Assembly: GCA_018713055.1 (NCBI GenBank)
Contig: DVFW01000014.1
Span: 5,033 to 69,032 of the forward strand
From: Scatavimonas merdigallinarum
GTDB lineage: Bacteria; Bacillota; Clostridia; Oscillospirales; Acutalibacteraceae
Reading direction: 5' to 3'
Length of the DNA stretch: 64,000 nucleotides
Shown: positions 7,261-16,916 of the stretch, in pieces
Numbering within the stretch: the first letter of the stretch is position 1
How the letters are laid out: each line of letters starts with the position of its first letter
Program-made: the position numbers and the translations under genes
The notes under the pieces: model-generated
Databases searched by the model: none
Told to the model about the DNA's origin: nothing
Seen by the model: the letters and a program-made list of their open reading frames with translations, nothing else

Positions 7261-10200
7261 ATGGACTATAAACAAAACAACAGAAATGCAATTGCAGCGC
7301 TGTATCAACGGGACAAGGAAAAGAAAAAGAAGCAGCAGGAGCGCACGTACATAACACAACGCTATCATAGCAATCGGTCTTATCAGCCTACCTTTGCAGA
7401 TGCATTGGATTATATGAAACGCAAAAATACGGCTCAAACACAGAAAACCCTTTCTGCAACGAATGTAAATACGCAAAAATCAGAAGAGGGAAAACAATTA
7501 AATGTAAAAACTGTTTTGCAAAAGCAAAAAAAGGGGGAAAATACACTTGAAGACCAATATGCACTTGCCGGCAAAGATTTAACAAAAGAATACCAGACCT
7601 ATTTGGAACAAAAAGCGTATGAGCAGGTGCCACAAAAAGAAAAGGAATACACAGATAAATTAAAGCAGCTGCAGGGCTTGTTAAGCCAGGAAAGCAACTA
7701 TCAGGATGAAAGGGCGCAAACGAGAAAGCAGGATCTGCAAACAGAATATAATGCAGTAAAAACGGCGTATGATGCGTTTAAAAATACGGACGCGGCCAAA
7801 AGGTACCAATATGATCAACGAACAAAAACAGCAGAAAAAATATTACAGGCAGATAAAGAGACGTACGATACCAACACGGACGGAAAAGTATCGTTATACG
7901 ACGCGCTTGTAATGCAAAAGGCTGGACAAGACAGCAAGTCCGTACAAAATTACCTTGCAACAGGACAAACGGTACGAGATCAAGTGCAGATGATTTACGA
8001 TGTTGAGCACGGAGATTATGGCATTACAGATGAAAATGGTAACGCAGTAAACTATAATAGTGTTGCGGCGAAAAAAGAAAAAGATAAATATTACCCATTA
8101 ATAAAACAAAAAAAGGAAGAGGCAGCAAAATTAAAACAACAGCTTGCAGATAATGGGTATGATGTAGATGCCCTGCTTGATGTCTACACACGACAGCAAA
8201 ACGCCAAGCAAAGACAAGCGGCACAAGCGGCGCAAGAAGAGTTGGCGGAAGAATCCCCGGTTATGGCCACAATTGCATCTTGGGCCACAAATATACTCAG
8301 TGGTGTGGCAGCACCGGATGTGGCCATACGGGGGTACCTGCCAAAAGGAATGGAAGAAATGGTGACAGGGGAAATTAACCCTGTAGATCCCAACAGCCCA
8401 CATTTTAATGCTGTCAATGCCACAAATACAATGCGCACTACAGTAGAAAATAATTTGGAAGAAGAATGGCAAAAATTTTTATACCGAACGGGAATATCAA
8501 TAGCAGACTCTGCAACAGCTGCACCGCTAGCAGCGTTTGGGCTGTTTGCCCAGGGCAGTAATGCTGCAGCTGATGCTGCCCTTCATGTTTCCGAAAAAGG
8601 GGGCACGGCAAAGCAATCCCTGCTTACAGGGATGGCGGCAGGGGTGTCTGAAGCGATGTTTGAAAAAATTTCTTTGGGGCAGCTAAAAGCATTCAAAGCG
8701 AGCAATAAAACAGGGTTGGTAAATGCTGTAAAGAATGTAATGAAGGGGGCTTTTACAGAAGGCTCTGAAGAAGTTGCCACCGACGTTGCAAATCTAATTG
8801 CCGACAGCCTTATCAATACCGATAATGCGGACTTTAACCGTGCGGTGCAGTCTTACGAGCAGGCCGGGTATACCGAAGAGGAAGCGTGGAAACAGGCGTT
8901 TATGGACACGCTTGCCAATATAGGGCAGTCTTTTGCCGGCGGGGCATTGGCCGGCGGTGTGCTGTCTGGCGGAGCGGTTGCAATAAACGCAGCAAACACG
9001 GCACACACAGGTGGAAATATAAAAAAGGGAAAAAGCAATGTACAGCTGGATGATCTTGTTGCGGCCGGAGTAACTACGCCGGAGACCAGCCGGGCATATA
9101 AGCTTGCAAATGAAGTAAATCGTATGCAGCAACAGGGCAAGAGACCCGGAAATTATAAAGTTGGAGCGCTGTATAAAGAAAACCTGCTGAATCATGCAGA
9201 TTACAGCGCAACAGAAGAAGGAATTTTGCAGAGGGAAAACGAAGAAGAGATGTTAAAGCAAGCGCTTAGCCGTGCAAAAAATACACAGGCTTACAAACTT
9301 GCCGTGCAGATGCAAAAGAAAAGGGAAAACAACCAGCCATTGTCCGGTCTGGAATTAAACAGGCTGCATAAGGCGGTACAGGCAGAGGCGCAAGAGGATA
9401 TAGATTTTAAGGAGGATGCAGACAGGCAAGCACAGTACACCCAAACGCAACAGATGCAAACGAGCAGGGGAAAAGCGCATACAGAGATCACACAGGGGAT
9501 GCCCGTTACAGGGGTGCAAAAGAAAAATGTGATCCAAACCCAAAACGCCGCGGGAGCCATTCGTACAACGGCAAAATATGATGGAAAAATACAGTACATA
9601 CAGCGTGTTGCCAGCACACAAAACGGAGATGTAAAGGTGGAGCTCAGCGGAGGTAAAACGGTGAGCATCAACCGCATTCCCATTGCAAGCGAAGAAACCA
9701 GAAGCGTCTATCAGGCAGCGGGCCGTTTTGGTACAGCGGGCGCAAACGCCTTTGTTGACCGTTATAAGGGAGATTTGTCCGTGGCGGACTATGCAAGAGA
9801 TTTTGAAATTTTTTACGCCGCCGGCAGGCAGGGAAGAAGCTATACAGCTATAGTGCAAATGGCGCCGGTTATACCGGAGGTAATGGGGCACGATGTTACG
9901 CAGGCTGCATACCTTGCCGGCATACAGGATGTACAAGCAACCCTGCATACGCAGCAAAGGCAGCTGCAGCGCGCCAGAGGGGACAAAGAACCGGCAAAGG
10001 GGAAGCTGTATGTAAGCGTTGCAAATGTGGAAAAGCTTTCCAGCACGGTAAAAGCACAAGTAGAAATCCTGCGTGCCATTGCAGACGAATACGGGGTTAA
10101 TATTAAGCTTACGGACAATCCGGCGGAAAATAAAAAATACGCCGGGAAGATCAACGGCGTATATATTGGTGCAAACAATATTGTAATTCACACCGATGCA

Positions 10201-13200
10201 GACGCCGGCGCGCTTGCGGCAATTGCATTTCATGAGATAGGGCACTATATTCATGCCTATAACCCGGAAGGCTTTAAAGTGCTGTCTGATTTTGTAGTAG
10301 GCCGGCTGGAAAGCAAAAAAGGGTATGACATAGAGACAAGGATCGGCCAATTACAGGACGTTACCTTTGAGAAAACAGGCAGATGGATCAGCGAAGAAGA
10401 GGCATTGGAAGAAATTGTATGCAACAGCCTTTCGTCTGTTGCAGCAGATCCAGACGCTATAGATGCAGCTTTGCAGTTAACCGCAAAGCAAAAAAAGAGC
10501 TTAATAGAAGTTCTCAAGGATTTCGGAAAGCGCCTGCGGGCAATATTTTCAGACTTTGCAAAACGAAACGCAGAAGCTGCCCAGATGATTGACGACAGCA
10601 AAAGTATTATGAAAATGGCAAAATTGCTGCAGGAAAGCATATATGAAGCAGGGCAAAATGTAACCGCCAGGGCAGATGTCAAAGACAAAGGTTCTGTGCG
10701 GTATAGTATAAAAAATACCCGCAGCCTGTCTTGGCGCGAACAGCTTGACAGGTATTTCAGCGGGAATTTAAAAAGCAGCGACAGCCTGTATTTGGGAAAA
10801 ACACCGGATTATCTGCAAGCAGTTCAGGTGGAGCCTGCACCCGTATATGTACCTACCAGCGTAATCACAAAGGGCATGCGGTTGAAAAAAGAAAACAGCA
10901 GGTCCGCACATGGGCTGCCTAAGCAGATTTTTGAAAACCTACAGGATTCGATGTATAATCCAGTTGCCGTTATTTATAACCCGGCTAAAACCGCGCTGGT
11001 GTTTATAACAGACAAGTTGGAAGCCGGCAACCCTGTTGTTATAAGCATGCAAACGAACCAGGACCTGTATGGTGAGCTTGCGCATAAGGTTACAAGCGTA
11101 TATCCGCGCGAACATATGGGGGCTTTATTAGAAAATCTGGATAATACTGCGACAATTTTTGTTGCAAATAAAAATAAGTTTGACCATTTGCTGTCCAGCG
11201 CCGAAATATCGGAAGCATCCGAGCTGGAGGCAAATATCAAACTTACAGATGAATCCGGAAAATTGCTGCCCGGCGCCGGAAAATCCTATTCCGGGCTGCT
11301 GGCAAAATCCGAATCCGACAGTATTATATCGGATCAAAACCATTCTGTCAATAAGGAGGAGGATTCGATTGAAGCGCTGAAGTTTTCATTGCGCGAGACC
11401 GCCAGAACAGAATATACGGATGCAACGGAAGGCGACCGGCAAATTGCGCGCTTAAACCGGATATTGGCAAGCATGGTGCAGCATACCGGCTCAAAGCAGG
11501 CAAATGTAAAGGCTTTATATACGGTGGGAAGAAAATTACTCAAGGAATATGCAAGCAGCTACGATCTGCATACGTTTGTGGAAAATTATGAGAAGGTATT
11601 TCACTATATCGCAAACAATCCGCAGGCAAACTTTACGGACGCTATGCAAATGTGTACTGATATAGCAAAGGCAGTGATTGAAAAAAGCAGCACGCTTGAC
11701 ACACGGCTGCAGGAGCAGTATGCAAATTTACTTGGCAGATTAAAAAAGAACAGGATTACGCTTTCAGACAGCCAAAAACAGGAACTGTCTTACGCGTATG
11801 GCAGCTACCGCGCGGGAAGAAACCGGCTGTTTGGCAGAGTGAATGTAACAAATGAGGGAGAAGCGCTTACCAGCATGTGGGTAGAGCTTAGCGCCACTTA
11901 TCCGGAGCTGTTTGACCTGCATACGCCGGAGGCCGAACAGCCGTTGCGGCTAATTGAGGTATTGGACGCACTGCAGCCGCAATATGTAAATACATATGGG
12001 AAAAATATAGATGCCGCCGCCCAGGATCTGGCATACAGGCTATATGAGGAATACTTTGGTATTCCAGAGGTGAAAACGCAGGCACAAAAGCAAAATAACC
12101 GGTTTTTGTTGTTAAAAGCACAGTATGCAGACGCGCTGCAGCAGACCAAGCAGGCATATAAAAAGCGGTATGAAAACAAATTGCGGGAGGAAAAGATAAA
12201 GCTCAAACAAAACAATACCGAGGTGCTTGCAAAGGCAAAAGCACAGGCGCAGGCATATTATAGGGAGCTGTACCAAAATTCCCGCGCAGCGGCCAGAGAA
12301 AGCATGGAGAGGAAAAAATACAGGGACAGCATAGAGCGCACCGCAATGGAACTGTACAGGTGGATTATAAAACCGGATAAAAAAAGGCATGTAATACAGG
12401 ATTTACAAAAACCAATAGCAGAATTTCTTTTGAGCCTTGATTTTGTTACGCCCAAGTTAAAGGCAGACGGAGAAGCGTCTATGATTAGAAGCAGAGCAAG
12501 AATTATGCAGTGGACAGAAGCGTTTCAGCAGCTTAACCATTTTTTGCAGCAGTTTGATCATACAGAGGTTGGTGGGAATTCCGCAGCGTTTTTGTATAGC
12601 ATAGATCCGGAATTTAAATATAGGCTCAGCGCCTTTATAGATTCCTACGGTGGGTCGAAAACCATTAACCAGATGGACGCGAAGCAACTAAAAGAGCTGG
12701 CTTACATCGTCCGAAGTGTAAAAAGCGCGGTCGTCCATGCAAACGATCTGCATACAAACGAGCTGTATAAGCATGTAGAGCAGGCAGGAAAGGATACAAT
12801 CGATCAAACCGCAATTAAAAAAGAAAAGCTGTATAACGCAGCCTGGAAGCGTGCAGCAAAGAATTTTCTGGATCTGGGACAAATGGACAGCTTTTCCTAT
12901 TTTGGGCATTTGGGCGAAGCGGCGTATTCGATACATAAATCCTTACGAAAAGGGTTTGACACACATGTGCTGAATTTGAAAGAAGCAGAGGAATATTTTA
13001 AGCGGGTCAAGGGAAACCAAAAGATTGAACTGTGGACAGGAAAAAATGTGATGCATACCTTCCAGGTGGCCGGAGGAAGCCTGACACTGTCTACAACGCA
13101 GATTATGGGGCTGTACGAAGCGATTAAAAGACCGCAGGCCGCAGCGCATATTTTATATGGAGGGATCCGCCCGGCAGCGGCAAACGGGGAGGCAAGCGCG

Positions 13201-15186
13201 ACGCCGGTGCGCGTTACCATACAGAATGTTCGGAAGATTACATCGGTATTAACGCCACAGCAGATTGCACTTGCAGACGCGTTACAAAGCTATATGGCAA
13301 CAACGTGCGCAAGGCAGGGCAATGAAACTTCGAAAAAATTATATGGATATGAAAAATTTCATGAAAAAAATTATTATCCCGTTTCCGTCGACAAAAACTC
13401 TGTTGCTACAATCAAAAATAACCAGAACGTAGCGTTGTGGTCTGTAATTAACTTTGGTTTTACAAAGGACACCGTAAAAGATGCTGCCAATCCGTTTATA
13501 TTAAGCGACATTTTCGACGTGTATTTTAAGCATGTTACAGAAATGTCTATGTATAACTCTTTTGCCGTGCCGATCATAGACGCAATGAAATGGTATAATT
13601 ATATGGATGTGAAATCCGGAAAAAGCGTAAAACAAGGAATTGAACGTGTTTATGGCAAAGGAGGACATGCATATTTTGTAAAACTTATTGAGGATATAAG
13701 CGCGGCCAATCGACCGGAGTTTGAAAGTGCATTTGCAAGATCGGTTATGAAAAAATATAAAATTGCAGCGGTTGGGGCAAACTTAAGCGTAGTTATACAG
13801 CAGCCTACAGCTTATATACGGGCTATGGCAATGGTTGACCCAAAATATATGGCAAAAGCGCTGCTGCACAAGCCGGCTGTACAGCGGTCAAAACAATATG
13901 CGCCGATTGCGCTTTGGAAATCCTGGGGCTTTCATGATATAGCGGTTGGGAATTCCCTGAAATCTGTTGTTACAGGGATACAGACGAAAGGGGAAAAAAT
14001 TACGGACGCATCCATGTGGCTTGCAGGGAAGGCGGACGATGTTACATGGGGCTATATATTCAATGCCTGCTGCGAGGAGCTTAAAGCTATGCGGCCGGAT
14101 TTAAAGGTGCATTCAGACGCATTTTATAAAGCGGCGGCAGAGCGGTTCAGCGATGTTGTGGATAGGACACAGGTTGTGGATACCGTGTTGCACAAAAGCC
14201 ACTATATGCGCAATAAAAACCCGTTTATGCAGGCCACGGCAGCGTTTTTATCCGAACCCAACAAAACGTATAACCTGCTGCGCAACGCGCTTGTAAGATG
14301 GACGGAGAACAAGAAGGATTCTGCAGCAATAAAAAACCTGGTGCGTGTATCGTTGGTCGTGCTGTTAGCAAATTATGCTACGGCTCTTGCAAAGTCTGTT
14401 GTGGATGCGTTCCGTGACGATGATAATGACAAGACATGGGCAGAAAAATACGCTGAAAAGGTACTGCAAAACTTTATTGCAAACAGCAACCCTGTTGGAT
14501 GGCTGCCAGTTGTCAACAATCTGGCAAATTGGATGAATGCCAAGATTTACGGCTTATTTACAGGGGATGACAGTTATTATCAGTACAACAGTGATATGGC
14601 GACAGAAGGCATATTCCGCGTGATCCGATCCATGGAGGACTGGACGGAATGGTTTGCAGGAGAATCTGAAAAAAGCCTGTATGCCGTTGTATCTGAAGCT
14701 GTTAAAGCGGCGTCAATGCTTACAGGGATTCCGGCAGGAAATTTGCTGCGCGAGCTGGAAACAATCTATACAGCAATTGTGCCGGATGGCATAGCCTGGA
14801 CAGAAGAGGATGCAATCTATCAGGAAATGTGCAATGCAATAAAACAGGGCGACAAAAACAGGTACCGGGAGAAATACCAATATTTGGAGGAGAGATATAA
14901 AAGCTTGGCAGAGAAGAAAGGGGAAGAAGTTGCCGACACCGACCAAAAGATTGAAAATGGTCTTGCAAAGTACCTGGCAGAAAACAGCAAGGAAATTCAA
15001 ATGGCCGCAGAAGCATTTGAAGCAGGAGATGGGGACACGTATAAAAAGCATATACGTGCCTTAAGAGAATTAGGGTTTCCAACAGATGTGCTGATGAAAG
15101 CTATGAACAAACGGCGCACTGCTCTCAAAAAGGACATAGCCATGCAGCCGGCGACAGAATCCTATACAACAACAGAATCAGATTGA
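7261..15186 (+). CDS. Giant polyvalent virion protein with metalloprotease motif and MuF C-terminal domain
   Basis: 2641 residues from ATG 7261 behind AGAAGAGGAAG. Visible parts in order: charged helical N-terminus (1-200) with the KQKxGxNT motif shared with the upstream protein at 80-104; an EF-hand-like loop DTNTDGKVSLYD at 203-214; hydrophobic, glycine/alanine-rich segments near 420-460 and 555-585; a zinc protease motif HEIGH at 991-995 with a downstream glutamate (EEIVC, 1050-1054) as likely third ligand; a MuF C-terminal-type domain at about 1175-1310 (LGKTPDYLQAV, then YVPTSVITKGM, NPVAVIYNPAKTALVFI, ATIFVANKN); long helical regions; a C-terminal hydrophobic segment near 2360-2385. Proteins of this build occur in clostridial and other prophages and are thought to be injected with the DNA. 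An ejection or internal-core protein that also acts in the infected cell is inferred. The reading frame is unbroken over 7.9 kb. Confidence 0.8.
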   Translation: MDYKQNNRNAIAALYQRDKEKKKKQQERTYITQRYHSNRSYQPTFADALDYMKRKNTAQTQKTLSATNVNTQKSEEGKQLNVKTVLQKQKKGENTLEDQYALAGKDLTKEYQTYLEQKAYEQVPQKEKEYTDKLKQLQGLLSQESNYQDERAQTRKQDLQTEYNAVKTAYDAFKNTDAAKRYQYDQRTKTAEKILQADKETYDTNTDGKVSLYDALVMQKAGQDSKSVQNYLATGQTVRDQVQMIYDVEHGDYGITDENGNAVNYNSVAAKKEKDKYYPLIKQKKEEAAKLKQQLADNGYDVDALLDVYTRQQNAKQRQAAQAAQEELAEESPVMATIASWATNILSGVAAPDVAIRGYLPKGMEEMVTGEINPVDPNSPHFNAVNATNTMRTTVENNLEEEWQKFLYRTGISIADSATAAPLAAFGLFAQGSNAAADAALHVSEKGGTAKQSLLTGMAAGVSEAMFEKISLGQLKAFKASNKTGLVNAVKNVMKGAFTEGSEEVATDVANLIADSLINTDNADFNRAVQSYEQAGYTEEEAWKQAFMDTLANIGQSFAGGALAGGVLSGGAVAINAANTAHTGGNIKKGKSNVQLDDLVAAGVTTPETSRAYKLANEVNRMQQQGKRPGNYKVGALYKENLLNHADYSATEEGILQRENEEEMLKQALSRAKNTQAYKLAVQMQKKRENNQPLSGLELNRLHKAVQAEAQEDIDFKEDADRQAQYTQTQQMQTSRGKAHTEITQGMPVTGVQKKNVIQTQNAAGAIRTTAKYDGKIQYIQRVASTQNGDVKVELSGGKTVSINRIPIASEETRSVYQAAGRFGTAGANAFVDRYKGDLSVADYARDFEIFYAAGRQGRSYTAIVQMAPVIPEVMGHDVTQAAYLAGIQDVQATLHTQQRQLQRARGDKEPAKGKLYVSVANVEKLSSTVKAQVEILRAIADEYGVNIKLTDNPAENKKYAGKINGVYIGANNIVIHTDADAGALAAIAFHEIGHYIHAYNPEGFKVLSDFVVGRLESKKGYDIETRIGQLQDVTFEKTGRWISEEEALEEIVCNSLSSVAADPDAIDAALQLTAKQKKSLIEVLKDFGKRLRAIFSDFAKRNAEAAQMIDDSKSIMKMAKLLQESIYEAGQNVTARADVKDKGSVRYSIKNTRSLSWREQLDRYFSGNLKSSDSLYLGKTPDYLQAVQVEPAPVYVPTSVITKGMRLKKENSRSAHGLPKQIFENLQDSMYNPVAVIYNPAKTALVFITDKLEAGNPVVISMQTNQDLYGELAHKVTSVYPREHMGALLENLDNTATIFVANKNKFDHLLSSAEISEASELEANIKLTDESGKLLPGAGKSYSGLLAKSESDSIISDQNHSVNKEEDSIEALKFSLRETARTEYTDATEGDRQIARLNRILASMVQHTGSKQANVKALYTVGRKLLKEYASSYDLHTFVENYEKVFHYIANNPQANFTDAMQMCTDIAKAVIEKSSTLDTRLQEQYANLLGRLKKNRITLSDSQKQELSYAYGSYRAGRNRLFGRVNVTNEGEALTSMWVELSATYPELFDLHTPEAEQPLRLIEVLDALQPQYVNTYGKNIDAAAQDLAYRLYEEYFGIPEVKTQAQKQNNRFLLLKAQYADALQQTKQAYKKRYENKLREEKIKLKQNNTEVLAKAKAQAQAYYRELYQNSRAAARESMERKKYRDSIERTAMELYRWIIKPDKKRHVIQDLQKPIAEFLLSLDFVTPKLKADGEASMIRSRARIMQWTEAFQQLNHFLQQFDHTEVGGNSAAFLYSIDPEFKYRLSAFIDSYGGSKTINQMDAKQLKELAYIVRSVKSAVVHANDLHTNELYKHVEQAGKDTIDQTAIKKEKLYNAAWKRAAKNFLDLGQMDSFSYFGHLGEAAYSIHKSLRKGFDTHVLNLKEAEEYFKRVKGNQKIELWTGKNVMHTFQVAGGSLTLSTTQIMGLYEAIKRPQAAAHILYGGIRPAAANGEASATPVRVTIQNVRKITSVLTPQQIALADALQSYMATTCARQGNETSKKLYGYEKFHEKNYYPVSVDKNSVATIKNNQNVALWSVINFGFTKDTVKDAANPFILSDIFDVYFKHVTEMSMYNSFAVPIIDAMKWYNYMDVKSGKSVKQGIERVYGKGGHAYFVKLIEDISAANRPEFESAFARSVMKKYKIAAVGANLSVVIQQPTAYIRAMAMVDPKYMAKALLHKPAVQRSKQYAPIALWKSWGFHDIAVGNSLKSVVTGIQTKGEKITDASMWLAGKADDVTWGYIFNACCEELKAMRPDLKVHSDAFYKAAAERFSDVVDRTQVVDTVLHKSHYMRNKNPFMQATAAFLSEPNKTYNLLRNALVRWTENKKDSAAIKNLVRVSLVVLLANYATALAKSVVDAFRDDDNDKTWAEKYAEKVLQNFIANSNPVGWLPVVNNLANWMNAKIYGLFTGDDSYYQYNSDMATEGIFRVIRSMEDWTEWFAGESEKSLYAVVSEAVKAASMLTGIPAGNLLRELETIYTAIVPDGIAWTEEDAIYQEMCNAIKQGDKNRYREKYQYLEERYKSLAEKKGEEVADTDQKIENGLAKYLAENSKEIQMAAEAFEAGDGDTYKKHIRALRELGFPTDVLMKAMNKRRTALKKDIAMQPATESYTTTESD

Positions 15187-15218
15187 GAATGCCCCCTGCA
15201 AAAGCAGGGGGCATTCTC
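15185..15218 (+). terminator. Perfect 15-bp hairpin after the giant gene
   Basis: GAGAATGCCCCCTGC and its exact complement flank an AAAA loop, starting in the stop codon region of the giant gene. There is no U-tract behind it (CGCCCCATATCG), so it is more likely an mRNA-end stabiliser or a weak terminator than an efficient intrinsic terminator. Confidence 0.6.
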
Positions 15219-15257
15219 GCCCCATATCGTTTAAAATTGTTATAGGGAGGGGGAACC

Positions 15258-16880
15258 ATGCAAAGAAATATTTTTCTGCGGGTGGTAGACGATAAAATTT
15301 TTACCGCAGATGACAAAATTGGGTATCAGGAAGAGCATAATGCAGCCAGACTGATTTTTGATTTGCCGGAACCTTGGATCGACCCGGCATATGTTTATAT
15401 TTTAAATTTGATGGTAGGAAAAAAGCGGTATTTTTCCGAGGCAAAAAAATTTCCTGTAACATTTGACATACCACAGGGGTTAATGGAAGAAGGCAATATC
15501 TACATACAGCTGCAGGCAAACCAAGAGGACAAGTTCATCAGAAAAACAGAAATAAAGCGGCTGCGTGTAAAGCCAAGTATTCATGGCGATACACAGGTGG
15601 AGAATCAGCTTTCCGGTTTGATTGATCAGGCCATAAACCGCTTTTACAACGCCCTTGAAAATTTTCAAAAAGGCCCGATTACAATGGAATATTTGGCGTC
15701 GGATGTAAAGGAAAAATTTATGCTGTATGAGGAAACAGAACCGGGGGAAGCTGGGGAAAATTTGTACGATCCACAAAAGGTGATTTCCGGAAAATACTAT
15801 GTACAGGGCGTTTTAACGGCCAATGCATATGTAGATACCATGCCGTTATTGGCCGTTACAGAGGGGGACCGTATTTATGCCAGCAGCTTTCAAATGGAAT
15901 CACAATACTCTACTGTCGGTGGGGGGATCAGGGTTGGCTTGTTCCAGGACAACACATGGGTAAAGGATTTGTCGGCAGCGGAGGTTTATGGAAAAGACTA
16001 CATTGAAATTCCGGAAGGGGTTAACCAAATTGCCGTTCCATATTGGAAGGATGATGTAAGCCGTACCTTATATTGGTACACAGAGTCGCAAACAACCACC
16101 CCGCCCTCTCAAACACCTATGAAGGGAACAAGTGCAATTGAGATTGCACTTGAAGCGAAGCAGCAGGTAGACAATATAACGGCATCTTTACGTGGTAAGC
16201 GGGTATCTGTTTTAGGTGACAGCATCAGCACATTTGCGGGTTATATTCCAGCAGGGAATCGGGCAAGGTATCCGCAAAGTAATCTGCTGACGGATGTGGA
16301 TTTAACCTGGTGGAAACGGTTACTTGACAAAAACGGCATGGTTTTGGGTATCAATGAATCGTGGGCCGGTTCGCTTGTTTCCTGGGATGGATCAGAGGGA
16401 ACAGATATTGGCGCAGATAAGCATATTGCATCCAGTACACGTATACAACATTTGGGAGATAACGGCCAGCCTGACTATATCCTTGTTTTTGGTGGCACAA
16501 ACGACGTTTCCAGAAAAGTGGAGCTTGGAACGTTTTCATATGATGACCCGACGAAGCTGACAGATGTGCAGATAAAAAATCTTCTGGTTGCAACCTTTGC
16601 CGACGCATATAGAGCCATGTTGATTCGTTTGCTGAAATGGTATCCAAAGGCGCATGTAATATGTATTTTACCTCTGTATACTTCGCAGACAGATGGTGCA
16701 AATCTTGATCGGTACAATGAGGTTATAAAAGAGGAATGTGACTTTTTTGGTGTGCCGGTTGTAGACACCCGGACAGCAGGGATTACGATGTTTAATCGAT
16801 CGCTGTATTTGCCGGATGGCATACACCCAAATGCTGCGGGCATGCAGCTCATATGTAACTGTGTGCAGCGGCGTTTATAA
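15258..16880 (+). CDS. Phage appendage protein with BppU-like N-terminus and SGNH hydrolase
   Basis: 540 residues, ATG 15258 behind AGGGAGGGGG. The first ~110 residues (RNIFLRVVDDKIFTADDKIGYQEEHNAARLIFDLP...) look like the N-terminal domain of phage baseplate/fibre upper proteins that attach to the virion. Residues 150-290 form a linker or beta-rich middle. From about residue 312 an SGNH (GDSL) hydrolase follows: VSVLGDSIS (catalytic serine), a glycine region around ESWAGS, FGGTNDV, and PDGIHPNAAGM with the Asp-His pair. Such domains remove acetyl or other acyl groups from cell-surface polysaccharide. I infer a receptor-binding or depolymerising appendage. It lies between the giant protein and the endolysin. 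Confidence 0.78.
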   Translation: MQRNIFLRVVDDKIFTADDKIGYQEEHNAARLIFDLPEPWIDPAYVYILNLMVGKKRYFSEAKKFPVTFDIPQGLMEEGNIYIQLQANQEDKFIRKTEIKRLRVKPSIHGDTQVENQLSGLIDQAINRFYNALENFQKGPITMEYLASDVKEKFMLYEETEPGEAGENLYDPQKVISGKYYVQGVLTANAYVDTMPLLAVTEGDRIYASSFQMESQYSTVGGGIRVGLFQDNTWVKDLSAAEVYGKDYIEIPEGVNQIAVPYWKDDVSRTLYWYTESQTTTPPSQTPMKGTSAIEIALEAKQQVDNITASLRGKRVSVLGDSISTFAGYIPAGNRARYPQSNLLTDVDLTWWKRLLDKNGMVLGINESWAGSLVSWDGSEGTDIGADKHIASSTRIQHLGDNGQPDYILVFGGTNDVSRKVELGTFSYDDPTKLTDVQIKNLLVATFADAYRAMLIRLLKWYPKAHVICILPLYTSQTDGANLDRYNEVIKEECDFFGVPVVDTRTAGITMFNRSLYLPDGIHPNAAGMQLICNCVQRRL

Positions 16881-16916
16881 ATAGAAAATCTAAAAACGAA
16901 GAAAGGGATGAAAAAA

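Noticed and set aside
7867..7926. A complete dockerin domain in the giant phage protein
   Set aside because: Only one calcium loop is present; a dockerin needs two, so only an EF-hand-like loop is claimed.
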